Shown here: positions 22,749 through 33,700 of the stretch, piece by piece | Numbering within the stretch: the stretch's first letter is position 1 | Layout: each line of letters opens with the position of its first letter | Notes under the pieces: model-generated | Told to the model about the DNA's origin: nothing | The model's database searches: none | Seen by the model: only the letters and a program-made list of their open reading frames with translations | Made by a program: the position numbers and the translations under genes | Assembly: GCA_021396245.1 (NCBI GenBank) | Contig: WNYE01000036.1 | Span: forward strand, 186,001 to 250,000 | Direction: 5' to 3' | DNA from: Sporothrix humicola | Taxonomy: Eukaryota; Ascomycota; Sordariomycetes; Ophiostomatales; Ophiostomataceae | Length of the DNA stretch: 64,000 nt

Positions 22749-22865
22749 AGCACCTACAGCACCTACAGCACTTACAACACTTACAGCACTTACAGCACTT
22801 ACAGCACTTACAGCACTTACATCACTTACATCACTTACATCACTTACATCACTTACATCACTTAC
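22731..22865 (+). repeat. 9-bp minisatellite, 15 units
   Basis: Fifteen 9-bp units run without gaps: variants AGCACCTAC and AGCACTTAC in the first ten (with one AACACTTAC), then five ATCACTTAC. Grouping of variants suggests growth by local duplication. The first units also belong to the left arm of the inverted repeat; the right arm keeps about two copies in reverse orientation (22906-22922). Confidence 0.9.
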
Positions 22866-22905
22866 AGTAAACGAACAACGCGTCGATTAAATATAACGAA
22901 CACAT

Positions 22906-22997
22906 GTAGGTGCTGTAGGTGCTTCAAGTCGAGGTGTTGCCAAGGAGAAAAAGAGTCCATGGGCGAAAAGCGTTGCCAGGATGGATAAGCACACAGT
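22906..22997 (-). repeat. Inverted repeat, right arm
   Basis: Reverse-complement partner of 22655-22748, with GGTGTTGCCAAGGAGAAAAA, GAGTCCATGGG and GCGTTGCCAGGATGGATAA. The arms enclose the minisatellite and about 40 bp of AT-rich spacer. No transposase frame is present; target-site duplications were not found by eye. Confidence 0.8.
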
Positions 22998-23532
22998 TGC
23001 TGTGGCTCTACCACCGGGAAGCACATGAAGTGGGCTCTTTCCGGGGACGATGCGTACTTTCTGTGCACTATTACGACGTATCTGGACTCGAACTGGGTTG
23101 CTCAGCTTGCTGTAGTGCGCTGCAATGCACAGTTTGGCCACTAGCAAGGAGGTTAGCGCACTGTAGCGTGCTTGCTAGCACGGCGTGGATGAGTTCAGCA
23201 GTGGCACACAAAGGGGATGGATGGATGGCGCGGGAAGGCAGACGGTGACGTATTATTGCACTGTGCATCAGACGGCATGTGCTTCTCTTGTTTCAGCGAT
23301 TTTCGATGGCAGATCGTGTGGGAGGAGAGCTCTGTCTCGGCACAGTGTCTTAGTGTGAATATTGACTATGCGCACGGAACGATTGCGTTAGAGTCTGGAG
23401 CTTGTTGTGGCCTGAGAAATAAGGCGCCAGTGCTTAATTTGGGAAGGTAGGCATAGAGCGTGGAGTCCGGAAATATTACATAAGGCAGGTCCCCATAAAC
23501 AATAACACTAGTCCAAAACGGGCAGCGACAGT

Positions 23533-23557
23533 CCAATCAACAAATGGTTCGGCCAAT
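23533..23557 (+). promoter_or_regulatory. Pair of CCAAT boxes upstream of the RFX gene
   Basis: CCAATCA at 23533 and CCAATCAG at 23553, 20 bp apart in the same orientation, about 0.8 kb upstream of the RFX ATG. These are typical binding sites of the HAP/CBF complex; use in vivo is inferred. Confidence 0.4.
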
Positions 23558-24366
23558 CAGAGCGTCCATGTCCCGTGACTCGGCTCCTCGGATTGTGGAG
23601 TCCTTGGTTTGTTGTCGAAATTGGCAGTGTGTTGTGGCTGGAAGGAACAATGCGCCCGCAATGTTTTGGTTCCCCTTGGAGACAGGACCGGGTATTTTGT
23701 TAGCCCACAAAATCAAAACAAATCCATCTAAACAATCCCTTCTCTTTTCCTCACCACCGCCCTCACAAAGCCAACGCTTCGTGGCTCTTCTCAACAACCA
23801 GCACCCGCCAGCCGCCTCAACACCCATCGCCGCCATCTGCAAACACTCGCCGTGCTTTGCTTCTGCTTCAAACGCTCTTTTTACATCCCGTTGGATAATT
23901 TGGACGCCGGCATTGAGTCGCGGCTGCGAGCTGTATCCCGCTTGTTTTCCTCTGTTTTGCCCTCTGTTTTTGTGTTGTTTTGACCGGCTTGGGGTCTGTT
24001 TTTCCTCATTTGTTTTGATGACAGCGGGGCGAGACACAAACATTGGAGAAAACATTATCGAAAACATCAACAAGCACCTCTGCTCGTCGCAAGCCACATA
24101 AGGTAAGGCTCCACGGCAGTCCCTTTTCTTTTGCCCATCTCGTTCTTTCGTCTCGTCCTTTTGTCTTTTTTTCGTGTCCCTGTTTTGATTTTCTTTCCCC
24201 GTCTTGCCTGTTGCCCCCAGCCCCGTCTTCAATCATCCCCTCGCCATCCTGCATCCTGCACGTCTTGTCTTCATGCAGCGACTCCCGACATCATCGTCCT
24301 CCTGACAATCCCTCTAACGACGTTCACGGCAGCTTCACCTTCCCGTCTTCTCCCCAGATCCTCCAC

Positions 24367-27093
24367 ATGGCCGCTACAATGGCCAACGAACTCGTAGAGG
24401 CGCGGCGTCGCTCGCAGTCGCGGGCCTCGACCACCTCTATGCACTCCGGCAGCACACAGCCCAACCTCGAACACAGCTTTCCCGAGCTGTACTCCGCAAC
24501 ACAATGGCTTGACGACAGCCACGATCCCAACCAGCACAACAATGGTCATGCTCATCACCAGCACGCTGGCCAGATGATGAAGGCCGGCCTTGCTGGCGTG
24601 CATCCTCTGACACCAGAGGACATCATCCTGCAGGCTGCTTCGCAGCTCGAGGCCAATGGCGACTTCTCAGGGCTTGACGCTTCGATGACCACGTCGGTTG
24701 GTGGCACCCAGTCTTTCCACCACCACGCGAACGGTCTCAGCCACCAGCACCCTCTGCCCGGAGACACTAGCTTCGGTGCCGATGCCAGCTTTGGCGACCT
24801 CGACAGCCAGATGGAGCTTACCCGTGACGGCAACGAGGATGCCGACTCGTCCATGGCTGCTGGTCTGCCGGCGAGCGCGCCCAAGCCGTCTCGTTCTAGT
24901 GCGAATAACGAGTTGGAGATGCGCCAGCTGTTTAATGCCAACAAGGCGCGTAGCCTTCAGGATGTTGCTGAAGAGCTACATGGCAACGAGCGTGGACCCA
25001 ACTCGGAACGCACTCGTCAAGTGTTCGCGATGCTTTGGTAAGTTTTGCACATGCCATCGACAATTCGACAATATTGGCTTTGATATGTCGTGTGCTTTTC
25101 ATCTAACTCGCGCAGGATCAACCAAGTTTGCTCCAAGGGCAAGGGCTCTGTCCCGCGCGGTCGCGTCTATGCAAACTATGCATCTAGGTGTGCTAACGAA
25201 CGCATCACGGTGCTGAACCCGGCCAGCTTCGGTAAGCTGGTGCGCGTTCTCTTCCCCGGCTTGAAGACGCGCCGTCTGGGTGTTCGTGGCGAATCGAAAT
25301 ACCACTACGTCAACTTCACACTCGCTGAAGACGGCCCTGATGCCCAGAACTCACCAAGGGTGCCTCTGCTGGACAGCGTTAGCTTCTCCCACAGCTTCTC
25401 CAACGACAGGTATGGCATTTCCATATGTGACAAACCATTCCTAACTGCGAACTGCCTACTAACAGCCTCAAGCAACAACAATGCTGCAGGAAGTGGCCTG
25501 CCGCCCAAGGCTGTCTTTACGCCCGCCGGCGTCTCGAACCAAGCACAGACTGCCTCGTCTGACCAACAAAAACAGTCGCGCCAGCAGCAGCAGCCATTCG
25601 ACCAGCAACGCTTGCACCAGCAGCTTCAACAACACCAGAACTCTCAGTCCTCCGGCTCGGGCGAATACGTCCAGTGCCTCTACAACCAGCCCGATGCGAT
25701 GGGCATTGACCAGCTCAACGCCACCGCTCCGAGCAAGACAGTGCAGAACCTCTTCCTGGCGTCTAGTGCCGACACGGAACCGTTCTCACAGTCAGATCCC
25801 CTTGTCCTGCCTCGCATTGAGCCTTTCCTCCCCAGTGGCACCGACCCCGACGCCGCAAAGTCTCTCGCCGCCCTCTACCGTTCGCACTGCACGTCCCTTG
25901 TTGAGTGCATTCGCTACTGCAAAGAGAAAACATTCTTCCACCTGTTTACATCCTTCCATGGCACTCTTACCATGCCTGTCCAGAAGCTGTTTGCCAACCC
26001 GGCTGTAGCACCATGGATTGAGGAGTGTGACTTTGCCCTGTATCAGCGCATGATGCGCATTATCTCTGGCCTGACTCTTCAGGTTGTGCCAAAACCAGTC
26101 CTGGATACGCTTAGGAACATCTCAGAAAGACTCGTTTCGCACATCCGCGAGTCTTTCCAGGGCCAACCAGCGCATGTCGTCAGGGCAAAGGAGGCCCCTG
26201 CAACGATCTTTGCCGGTCTTTTGGATCGTGCTCTTCGCGTCAACCTGACTGCCCATGCTGCCGCAAACATGCTCTCCAATCCCGCTAACCGCGACCAAAT
26301 GTACTTGGATTGGATTACTCTTGTTCGCGTGCGCAAGGTCGCCGAGTCTGTCCCGGCTCGTGGCATGGACGACGTTGTCAACCTGCTCATCTCGCAACTG
26401 CGTGACCTTCTCGACCCCGTTGATGTTCCCTGGGAGATGGAGTCAGCTACTCTGTATGGAGAGTTTGCTGCCCGCAGCGGCCGCCGGTTAGAAAACGAGA
26501 ACGCTATTGATGGCGGTGCATCGAACGTGCTTGACCGCTGGGTCAACCTTCTGCAGTCCCTCCCTGGTCGCTTCCCCTACGCCTCCCACAGAGATATTGT
26601 GTGGTGCGTGCAGCGTATTGGCACCGCCGTTATGCGTGACCTGACCATCCAGCAAGGCAAGAGCTTTGGCTCGTGGTGGGTCACAAAGTGCTGGATTGAC
26701 GAGATGGTCGCTTTCCTTGCCGAACAGGGTGGCTTCCTGCGCCAGACATCATCACACCAGGATCTTCTTGGTAATGTCCAGGGCACCGCGGCTGCTCAGA
26801 AGAATGCCGCTGCTGGCCGCGATGCTGGCAGGTCTGGCTCTCGCTACAACGGTGCTGCCGACGAGGCAAACTCGCCACATATCCCTCAGTCACAACCTGA
26901 CCGGGCACCGTTCCCATCAGCGCCCAGCCACAACTCAACGGCGAACAACCAGGACTCGTTGAACATGGTCAACGGGAACCACGACGACAGCGGGATCGGC
27001 ATCCGCACACCCGATGAAGACTTCCCGATAGAAAAGTTCAGCTTCTCAACGGCTGACAGCCAAGAGCTGTTGGTTAGTGCTGGCCTGCATTAA
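24367..27093 (+). CDS. RFX-family transcription factor (Crt1/CPCR1-like)
   Basis: Three exons, 24367-25037, 25116-25409 and 25473-27093, give 861 residues. The RFX winged-helix DNA-binding domain spans the first junction (about residues 205-285): TRQVFAMLW before it, then KGKGSVPRGRVYANYASRC, LNPASFGKLVRVLFP, TRRLGVRGESKYHYVNFTL. A His/Gln-rich amino-terminal part and a Gln-rich stretch (residues 345-385) flank it. The conserved carboxyl-terminal regions of fungal RFX (LYRSHCTSLVECIRYCKEK... and the block ending in WVTKCWIDEMVAFLAEQGG) are intact. Fungal RFX proteins repress DNA-damage and ribonucleotide-reductase genes (yeast Crt1) or control cephalosporin genes and morphology (CPCR1). Intron 1 is 78 nt. 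Intron 2 must be 63 nt to keep frame, skipping an AG only 3 nt after the branch A. A start further upstream is open but lies in leader-like sequence. Confidence 0.92.
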
Positions 27094-27603
27094 TATCTTT
27101 GTACATACTACGGGGAAGGGTCCTTATTTGTTTCTTTATTTTCTTTATGGGCCTTTCCCCATACGCAGGCCTTGGTTTTTTTACGTCTGGCTCGTCTGGG
27201 ATTATCTTTTGCATATCTTCTGGAGCTCAATTTCTTATTGCTTGCTGGGTTTGGTCGTTTTTTATATCTCCTTTGGTTCGGTGCTTTTATCAGGCTCGTC
27301 GTTTGTGCCTTATTGTTTTACTAGCTTCTGGAGTTTGAGGGGACGGGTTTTATTTTCTGGTTCCCACAAAGCATCATATATGGTGCACGATTGGATGATG
27401 AAACGAAAGGTTTTTGGCGTGACCCGGCACAGGCGGTTCTGGTTCTATCCTTTTCCTGGCAGGGAATTTGGTCGAAAGGGCGACTGGAGCGGACAGGGAT
27501 ACAAAAACGAGTTGTGGAGAGTAATATACCTTTTACTGAGTATGACTTTCATGATTATTTTCATCGTTCTTCTAGTGTTATTCTTTCTTGTAGACTTGGT
27601 CCA
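27094..27603. other. 3'-to-3' intergenic region, no gene seen
   Basis: 510 bp, T-rich on the plus strand, between the convergent RFX (+) and OXNAD1-like (-) genes. Open frames here are Phe/Leu/Ser-rich translation of T-rich sequence. Confidence 0.5.
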
Positions 27604-28680
27604 TCACCACCACTTCTCACATAGAACGTGGCTTAGATCGAGGCCCGGGCCATCTTTCCTAGTTAGATATTCCACAAAGACGTCTGTCATAGTTGGGACG
27701 CCGCACACATAGACGTAGACACTGTCCAGGCTCTGGGCACTGTCCCTACCTCCTAGTAAAGCCTCGTCGAGGTCGGACGTTGTGATGCGTCGTCGGAGGC
27801 ATGGGACGTCTTCTTCGTTACATGATATGACGCCGTCGTTGGAGTCTTCGGCACCACTTCCTGTCAAGAACACCTTTAGCTGGCCGCGGACCTCGCCTCG
27901 GCTGAACAGCGAGGCTAGTCGTTGGAGGAATGGGATGCGATCTGCCTCGCTTTCGTCGTCCGTGTTGGATGTGTCTTGGGGATCTGCTTGGACAGAGTAG
28001 AGGAATACTACCTCTGGCCCGCCTGCTCCTTCATCACCGTCGTTGTTTGCCGCCGCCTTGCTGAGATCACCCAAATGGCTCGCCATGCTAATCAGCGGGT
28101 TGATCCCGACACCGCCGGCCACAAAAACAACGCGTGCCGTCCGGTCTTTGACGAATGAGGGCGGCGCGCCGGGCGGCGGGAATACAAAACTCCCGCCGAC
28201 ACGTATCCGCAGCGTCTGCCCTAGAATTTTGTCCGCATCCTGCCACAGCCACGCCGCGGCCGGGTTCTCGGGCGACTTTTTAATGGCCAGCTCAATGTAC
28301 CTGTCCACCGCCTTGTCTGAAGTCTTCGCCTTGGACGGCGCCGAGGTAATGGTAAAGCCGCCGGCTTTGGCGATGCCGGGGCAGAACGTGTCGAGCCATT
28401 GGCCGGCGAGGAACTGATCGTCAACGCCGTGTTCGTGTCAATTAATATGCAGAGGGTACGTACATGAATGTCTGGTGAGCCGTCGGGAATTTTGAGCTGT
28501 AGAATGCGGACAAGGCTGCCGACAAGACTGATCTTGTTCAGGATGACGGAATGGAGGGCCTGGGCAGACTTGTTAGTAGAAATACTGGTTATCTTTGGAC
28601 TGCGATGTCCACCTTACCACCTCGCGTGGCTCATGAGCTGTTCGCTCTTCATGGCTTTCTTTTGTTTCGCCCATGCTCAT
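27604..28680 (-). CDS. FAD/NAD(P)-binding oxidoreductase, OXNAD1-like
   Basis: Three exons, 28680-28618, 28568-28464 and 28413-27604, give 325 residues; introns are 49 and 50 nt (GTAAGG and GTACGT donors). The protein has the two-domain ferredoxin-reductase fold. The FAD-binding barrel includes FLAGQWLDTFCPG and GFTITSAPS (the usual R-Y/FTI-S flavin loop reads FTITSAPS). The NAD(P) domain begins VVFVAGGVGINPLISMASHL, continues VVFLYSVQ, and has YVCGVPTMTDVFVEYL near the end, matching the C-G-P-M motif with Val for Pro. This matches OXNAD1-type proteins. No clear mitochondrial presequence is seen (MSMGETKESHEERTAHEPRE is acidic), so location is open. Partner electron carrier is unknown. Confidence 0.82.
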
Positions 28681-29072
28681 CAATTGTGACGTGTTGTGTA
28701 GGTTTCTTTGATGTTGTAAGTGTTGAGTGATGTCTGACGTTGAGCGGCATATTGAAGCGGGGCGATGTCGCTGTGTTCTAGCGCAATGGCGTAGAAGCTT
28801 TATGTAGGCGATACCCGCCAATTTGACAGGCACTAATACCAAGTCTTAACAAGAACAACAACGACCAGATACACGAATATAATTTGCAGGCTTAAAGTTT
28901 ATTTGTTGAATTTGGAGGTTCTATACACCAAACGGGCTTTTTGACTATATGCTTTTTATATTGTACATGGGGTAAAGGTAAACTAATGCTCGTTTTTGTA
29001 TGTCAAAGAAATAAAGACAACAACATACACATGATCTCCAGTTCTCAACAGATCACCCCGTCACCTTGTTCA
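28681..29072. other. Short intergenic region, promoter of the OXNAD1-like gene
   Basis: 392 bp between the 5' end of the OXNAD1-like gene and the 3' end of the mS41 gene (same strand). AT-rich near 28860-28990. No gene seen. Confidence 0.5.
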
Positions 29073-30032
29073 TTATTGGCGACCTCTCATCATGGCCTCA
29101 CGCTCGGCACGGCGCTCCGCCACGCGACGCTTGAAGCGCACCTCAGCACGACGACGCTCACCACCGTCAACCTTGACGCCACGCTTGTGCTCCCACATGC
29201 CCTCGACCACCTGGATGGCCGCAGCACCGTTTGGTCTCGGCAGCGCGTAGGGCCCCGAGATGCCCTTGGCACCGACGGGCTTGTACTTGCGTATCCGCAC
29301 CGGCGGCCGGTTGTAGTCGACCGGCTCGATCGTCGCAATGTCCGTTGCCTTGACAGGGTCGACCTCAGTCTCCGCCGCGGCAGCTTCACCCTCGGCTGCC
29401 GCCGGCTTGGGAGTCTCCAGCGGCATGGGCACGTTCAACACGGTCTTGACCCGGTTGACCGGGTTCTCCGGGTCTATCCAAGTGTGTACGCGCAGCGGTG
29501 CCACGCCGTTGTACACGTACCGCAGCTCGCCACCAATGCCAAACTCGCCCAGTCTAAACTTTTGCAGCCACCGCAGCAGGTACCGCCGGTCGCGTGCGGG
29601 CTCGACGCCGAGCGTGCGCAGCTGCTTCGACGATAGTGTGAACAGGGCCTCCCACGACGGGAATTTGGACGTGTGCTGTTTCATGTTGCGGCCAATGATG
29701 AACAGGAACGTCTTGACGTCGGGCACGATCGGGATCGGGTCGGGGACCTGCTTGTATGGCCGTTCGGGGGTGGAAGTGGAAGTGGAGGTTGACGGTGCTA
29801 CTGATTTTGATGCTTCTGCTGCTGCTGCTGACGAGCTGGAGCTTATGGAGGCGGCAAAGCGAAGGGATGGAGAGGCCGGGGAGAAGGGCTGTGCGACATG
29901 GCGCGGCTGGCAGGTCGGAGTAGCAGCAGTCGCTGAGGATGTGTTGATCGCAAAAGCAGCGGCCAACCGAGACGGCGCGGCGGCGAGCACGCGGCCGAGC
30001 GGTGCTGGCCGTATTCTTCGTAAGGAGTTCAT
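29073..30032 (-). CDS. FYV4: Mitochondrial small-subunit ribosomal protein mS41 (Fyv4, IGR motif)
   Basis: Single exon; the ATG at 30032 gives 319 residues. The first 40 residues are rich in Arg, Ala and Ser with no acidic residue (MNSLRRIRPAPLGRVLAAAP...), as in a mitochondrial presequence; a longer start at 30128 would bury this. The IGR domain lies at residues 108-160: FLFIIGRNMKQHTSKF, WEALFTLSSKQLRTLGV, RDRRYLLRWLQKFR. This domain defines Fyv4/mS41 of the mitochondrial ribosome small subunit. The carboxyl-terminal half is a Sordariomycete-type extension ending in a basic helix (RFKRRVAERRAEREAMMRGR). The gene is divergent from the IRC20-like gene, 736 bp away. Confidence 0.88.
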   Translation of the reverse strand: MNSLRRIRPAPLGRVLAAAPSRLAAAFAINTSSATAATPTCQPRHVAQPFSPASPSLRFAASISSSSSAAAAEASKSVAPSTSTSTSTPERPYKQVPDPIPIVPDVKTFLFIIGRNMKQHTSKFPSWEALFTLSSKQLRTLGVEPARDRRYLLRWLQKFRLGEFGIGGELRYVYNGVAPLRVHTWIDPENPVNRVKTVLNVPMPLETPKPAAAEGEAAAAETEVDPVKATDIATIEPVDYNRPPVRIRKYKPVGAKGISGPYALPRPNGAAAIQVVEGMWEHKRGVKVDGGERRRAEVRFKRRVAERRAEREAMMRGRQ

Positions 30033-30768
30033 GATTGGTGTGTGCGTTGTCTGACCGAGAGAAAAATGCACAAAGGCCGTGTGGGTTAGTTGCCTGTGCT
30101 TGTTTGTATACCGAGAGAAGCTCGACAAGCTTCAAAACAAAAGAAAGACGAAGAATAAAGGCGATGTCAAACTCACGTGAGGGGCAATTGGGTGGGAAAA
30201 AGTCCAATTGGCAACTCAAAAGAGCCGAATAAGAGACAGGCTCGGTGTAGCGCCGTCAATCGCTGTATGGCTGCTCGGTTCGGCTGCGCGGTCGTGTGCC
30301 TTTTCCGTCTCGATCGTTCGTGATGCTCGTCTGTCCCGGCCTCTGAAAAAAAGTGAGCCGTTTGGCGCAATCCCAATTGGGGAAAATCTGGCCCGGAGCC
30401 TGGAAGATCTTTAATTCCGACACCCGCTGTAAGTTTTGTAAGTTTGCCTCGCTGCCAGGCTGCTACCCGTGTCCCCACTGTTTTTCTCGCCCATTAACGC
30501 GTTGGGTGCCTGGCCGTCACGCTACTGGCGTACAAATTGAGACCGGGGTCAAGCCCGATAAGCCCGATAAGGTGGGTTTGGGTGGTTCTTGCCTGGTCTA
30601 AGTCGACTACAACACTCCTTCCTCAGACGTCCTGCCGCACCGGCTCCCCCCTTCCTCACTCTCCCTCCTACATCTCTTTTTCTTTCCCTTCTTCTTTTCT
30701 TTTCTTCCTCACCACTGACAGAATTCGTCGAACGGGGTGGTCTTTCCATCCCCAAATCATCGAAAGAT
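30033..30768. promoter_or_regulatory. Divergent promoter of the mS41 and IRC20-like genes
   Basis: 736 bp between two divergent starts. The half next to the IRC20-like gene is C/T-rich (30600-30720). Several CAATTGG/CCAATTG strings lie at 30180-30215 and 30365-30380. No gene seen. Confidence 0.45.
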
Positions 30769-33700
30769 ATGGCTCGAACCAAATCAAAAGCACGGCGAGG
30801 CAACGGATCGCTTTTCAATACCTCCGGAGGCCCTCGTCCTGGTCGCCTATCAAGTATGTTTATTTTCGTTTCCTTTTTCTTTTCATCATTTCTTTTCACT
30901 CCCCACCCAAGAGAGTGATGCCATTCGTACCATCACGAACACCACGATTAGCACCCATCTGCCCTTTTTCTTCCCAAATGAGCCGATATCAAACGGTTTA
31001 CTTGCGATTACCTTTTCGCACTGCTTTGTTCCATTTATATATGATACCTGAAGTCTGATATCGATATATGTTCCCCATCTTCTAACCACCGCTACAGACG
31101 ATGAATTCTTCTTCACAGTGCACCAGATTTCAAAGCTGGGACAAGCTAAGCATTTGATATCCCAAGAGGATGTCGTGATCAATCTGGTCTCCAGCGACGA
31201 CGAAGAAACAGAAACTGCGCAGCCGCCAGCAAAACGGGCAAAGATTGAAAATTCCGAGGCTACCGACAAGACAGAGGATGGCTCCTCTGACTACATCCCG
31301 ATTGCCAGACTCAGGCTCGTCTTTGCCCGAGAGGCCGAAGAGGATGCACCGTCGCCGAAGCCTCTTCACAGGCTAGAGGCCAACGACTTTTATGCTCTTC
31401 GCTACAGTTCGCACAAGGGTCTCGTCTTTAAAGCAAAGTCCCGCGACGTCCCTGCCGTCAGCGAACATCCATTCTCGCCGGACGAAATGGGAGGCCTCAG
31501 CAATGCCGACCGGTTCATCCTTGACCATGCCGAGCACACAAAGACAAAAGTCCCACAGCAGGGCTGCTTGTGGACTGCCTTCTTTTTGAGCGTCGATGTC
31601 GACAAGGAAGCCGACACAGTCTCTCTGATCGTGGACCTCGAACTGCGGTGGCTACAGTGCCGCTATGTTTCGGATGCGATGCACAACGAAACGCAGCGCG
31701 AATGGCAATTGCACACGTTAAAGCATTTCTTCCCCACTGCTTTTAGTGGTGTTGTCGAGAGGCAGCAGCGCGGTGTGGCCGCCGCCCAAAGCGACAAATG
31801 GTCGCCACAAGACTTTTACGAGTCGGCCCATGTGACAAACAAGAACGATGGCGAGGCAGACGACCTCTATGTACCCGGCCTCACTGCCAACCTCTACCCC
31901 TTCCAGCGTCGTGCCGTCAAATGGCTACTGAAGCGAGAAGGGGCACGGTGGGCACCCGAGGAGGCCAGAGGCACCACCAACGGCGACAGTGAGCCTTCGG
32001 TTGTTGTTCCCTACACAACCCCGCCAGATCGCGAGACAACATCGCACTTTGTTGAAGTCAAGGACGCAGATGGAAAACCCTTTTACATCAGCGAGCTGTT
32101 CCGAGCGGCAACGAGAGATCCCACCTACTTTGAGTCCTATGAGAACAACGTTCGTGGCGGCATCTTGTCGGAAGAGATGGGTCTTGGTAAGACGGTCGAG
32201 ATCATCTCGCTCATTCTGCTGCATCCACGGCCATCAGAGCAGATCAATATGGCAAACGGAAGCACACCAACCCTCCGTCCGACTGGAGCAACACTGGTGA
32301 TTTCACCACCGGCTCTCAAAACCCAGTGGATCTCTGAAATCCAACAGCACGCACCGCACCTGCGCCTCATGGTGTATGACGGCATGGCTCGGTCATGTTC
32401 TACTCCGGAAGATGAGGCCAATGTCGTCGAGCAATTTGCAAGGCACGATGTGGTCATCACGACATACTCTGATCTCAAGTCGGAGTTGCACTTCGCCGTG
32501 GCACCGCCCGAACGCAATATGCGCAGCAAAAACGACGATGTCAAGCGCTACCGGCCACGTTCCCCTCTAGTACAAATGTCCTGGTGGCGTATTTGTCTGG
32601 ACGAGGCGCAGGAGATTGAAAATGGTGTGAGCAACACGGCGACTCTCGTGCGGATTGTGCCACGTATCAATGCATGGGGTGTGACGGGCACTCCCGTCAA
32701 AGACGATGTTCAGGGTAAGTGAATATAACCTACAAGAAGAGATTGGCGAGAACAGCCCACTGACCTACTCCAGATCTACGCGGATTGCTCTTGTTCCTTG
32801 GCTACGAACCTTATGCTTCCATACCGAAGGTGTGGCAAAATCTCACGCGCAACCATAAGCGCGCTTTCCGCAATTTATTTGGACGGATCGCACTGCGGCA
32901 CTCCAAGCGAACCGTCGGTGACGAACTCGTTATCCCGCCACAGAAGCGCTATGTTATTACCATGCCATTTACGGCAGTCGAAGAGCAGCACTACCAGAGC
33001 CTGTTTAAACAGCTTGTCGAGGCGTGTGGTCTGGACACCACAGGTGGTCCCCTTCACGACGATTGGGACTTTGACTCACAAGTTGTCGCCATGCGCGCTG
33101 CACTCAGTCGCTTGCGCCAGACGGCCCTGCACCCGGAGATTGGTGTTCATAACCCGCGTGTGGGTCACAAGTCTGGACCGATGCGCACAGTTGAAGAAGT
33201 GCTCAACGCCATGATGGACCAGAGCGAGAGTGCCCTGCTTGTAACTCGGCGTGCTATGTTATCTCACAAACTGACCCATGGCCAGCTCTTTGAGAACTCG
33301 CCGCAGGTCAAGAAAGCCATTGATATCTGGCAAAGCGTTCTGGAAGAGAGCAGAGTGCTTGTCCAAGAGGCACGCGACAAGCTCGAAACGGCCAAGAAGG
33401 AGGCTGCAGAGGAAGAAGCGGCAGCCAGCAAGATGGGTCTCGACAAGAAGAACAATGATGACTCTGATTCGGACGAAGATATGCTCGACGACTCGGACGA
33501 GGAGGGTCAAGGCAAAGCTGGTGGGCGTGTCGCTGAAGCCCAGCGCGACCTCAGATTTGCCCTCGAGATTCTGCACAAGGCCGAGTTCTTTTGCGCCAAC
33601 GGCCACTTCCAGGTCAAGTCTAATGAAGAATGGACACCGCCCGATTCGGACGAGTTCCGCCGCCTAGAGAAGCTCGAAGTCGAAGGCTACGAGCGGGCCA

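Larger units (their letters stand above)
22085..24366. other. Divergent intergenic region of YOP1 and the RFX gene
   Basis: 2.28 kb between divergent genes. It holds the inverted repeat with an internal 9-bp minisatellite (22655-22997), a possible tRNA-like B box on the minus strand (23084-23094), a CCAAT pair (23533-23557), and a C/T-rich leader from about 24.1 kb. A possible leader intron ends in TCTCCCCAG about ten bases before the RFX start. No coding gene is supported; open frames in the repeat are low-complexity. Confidence 0.5.

Noticed and set aside
22554..22988. Open frame with a Tyr-Ser-Thr repeat
   Set aside because: It is only the translation of the 9-bp minisatellite and its repeat arms; no start context or domain supports a protein.
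24043..24366. In-frame upstream extension of the RFX protein
   Set aside because: The extra 108 residues are a translation of C/T-rich leader with a likely splice acceptor just before the ATG at 24367.
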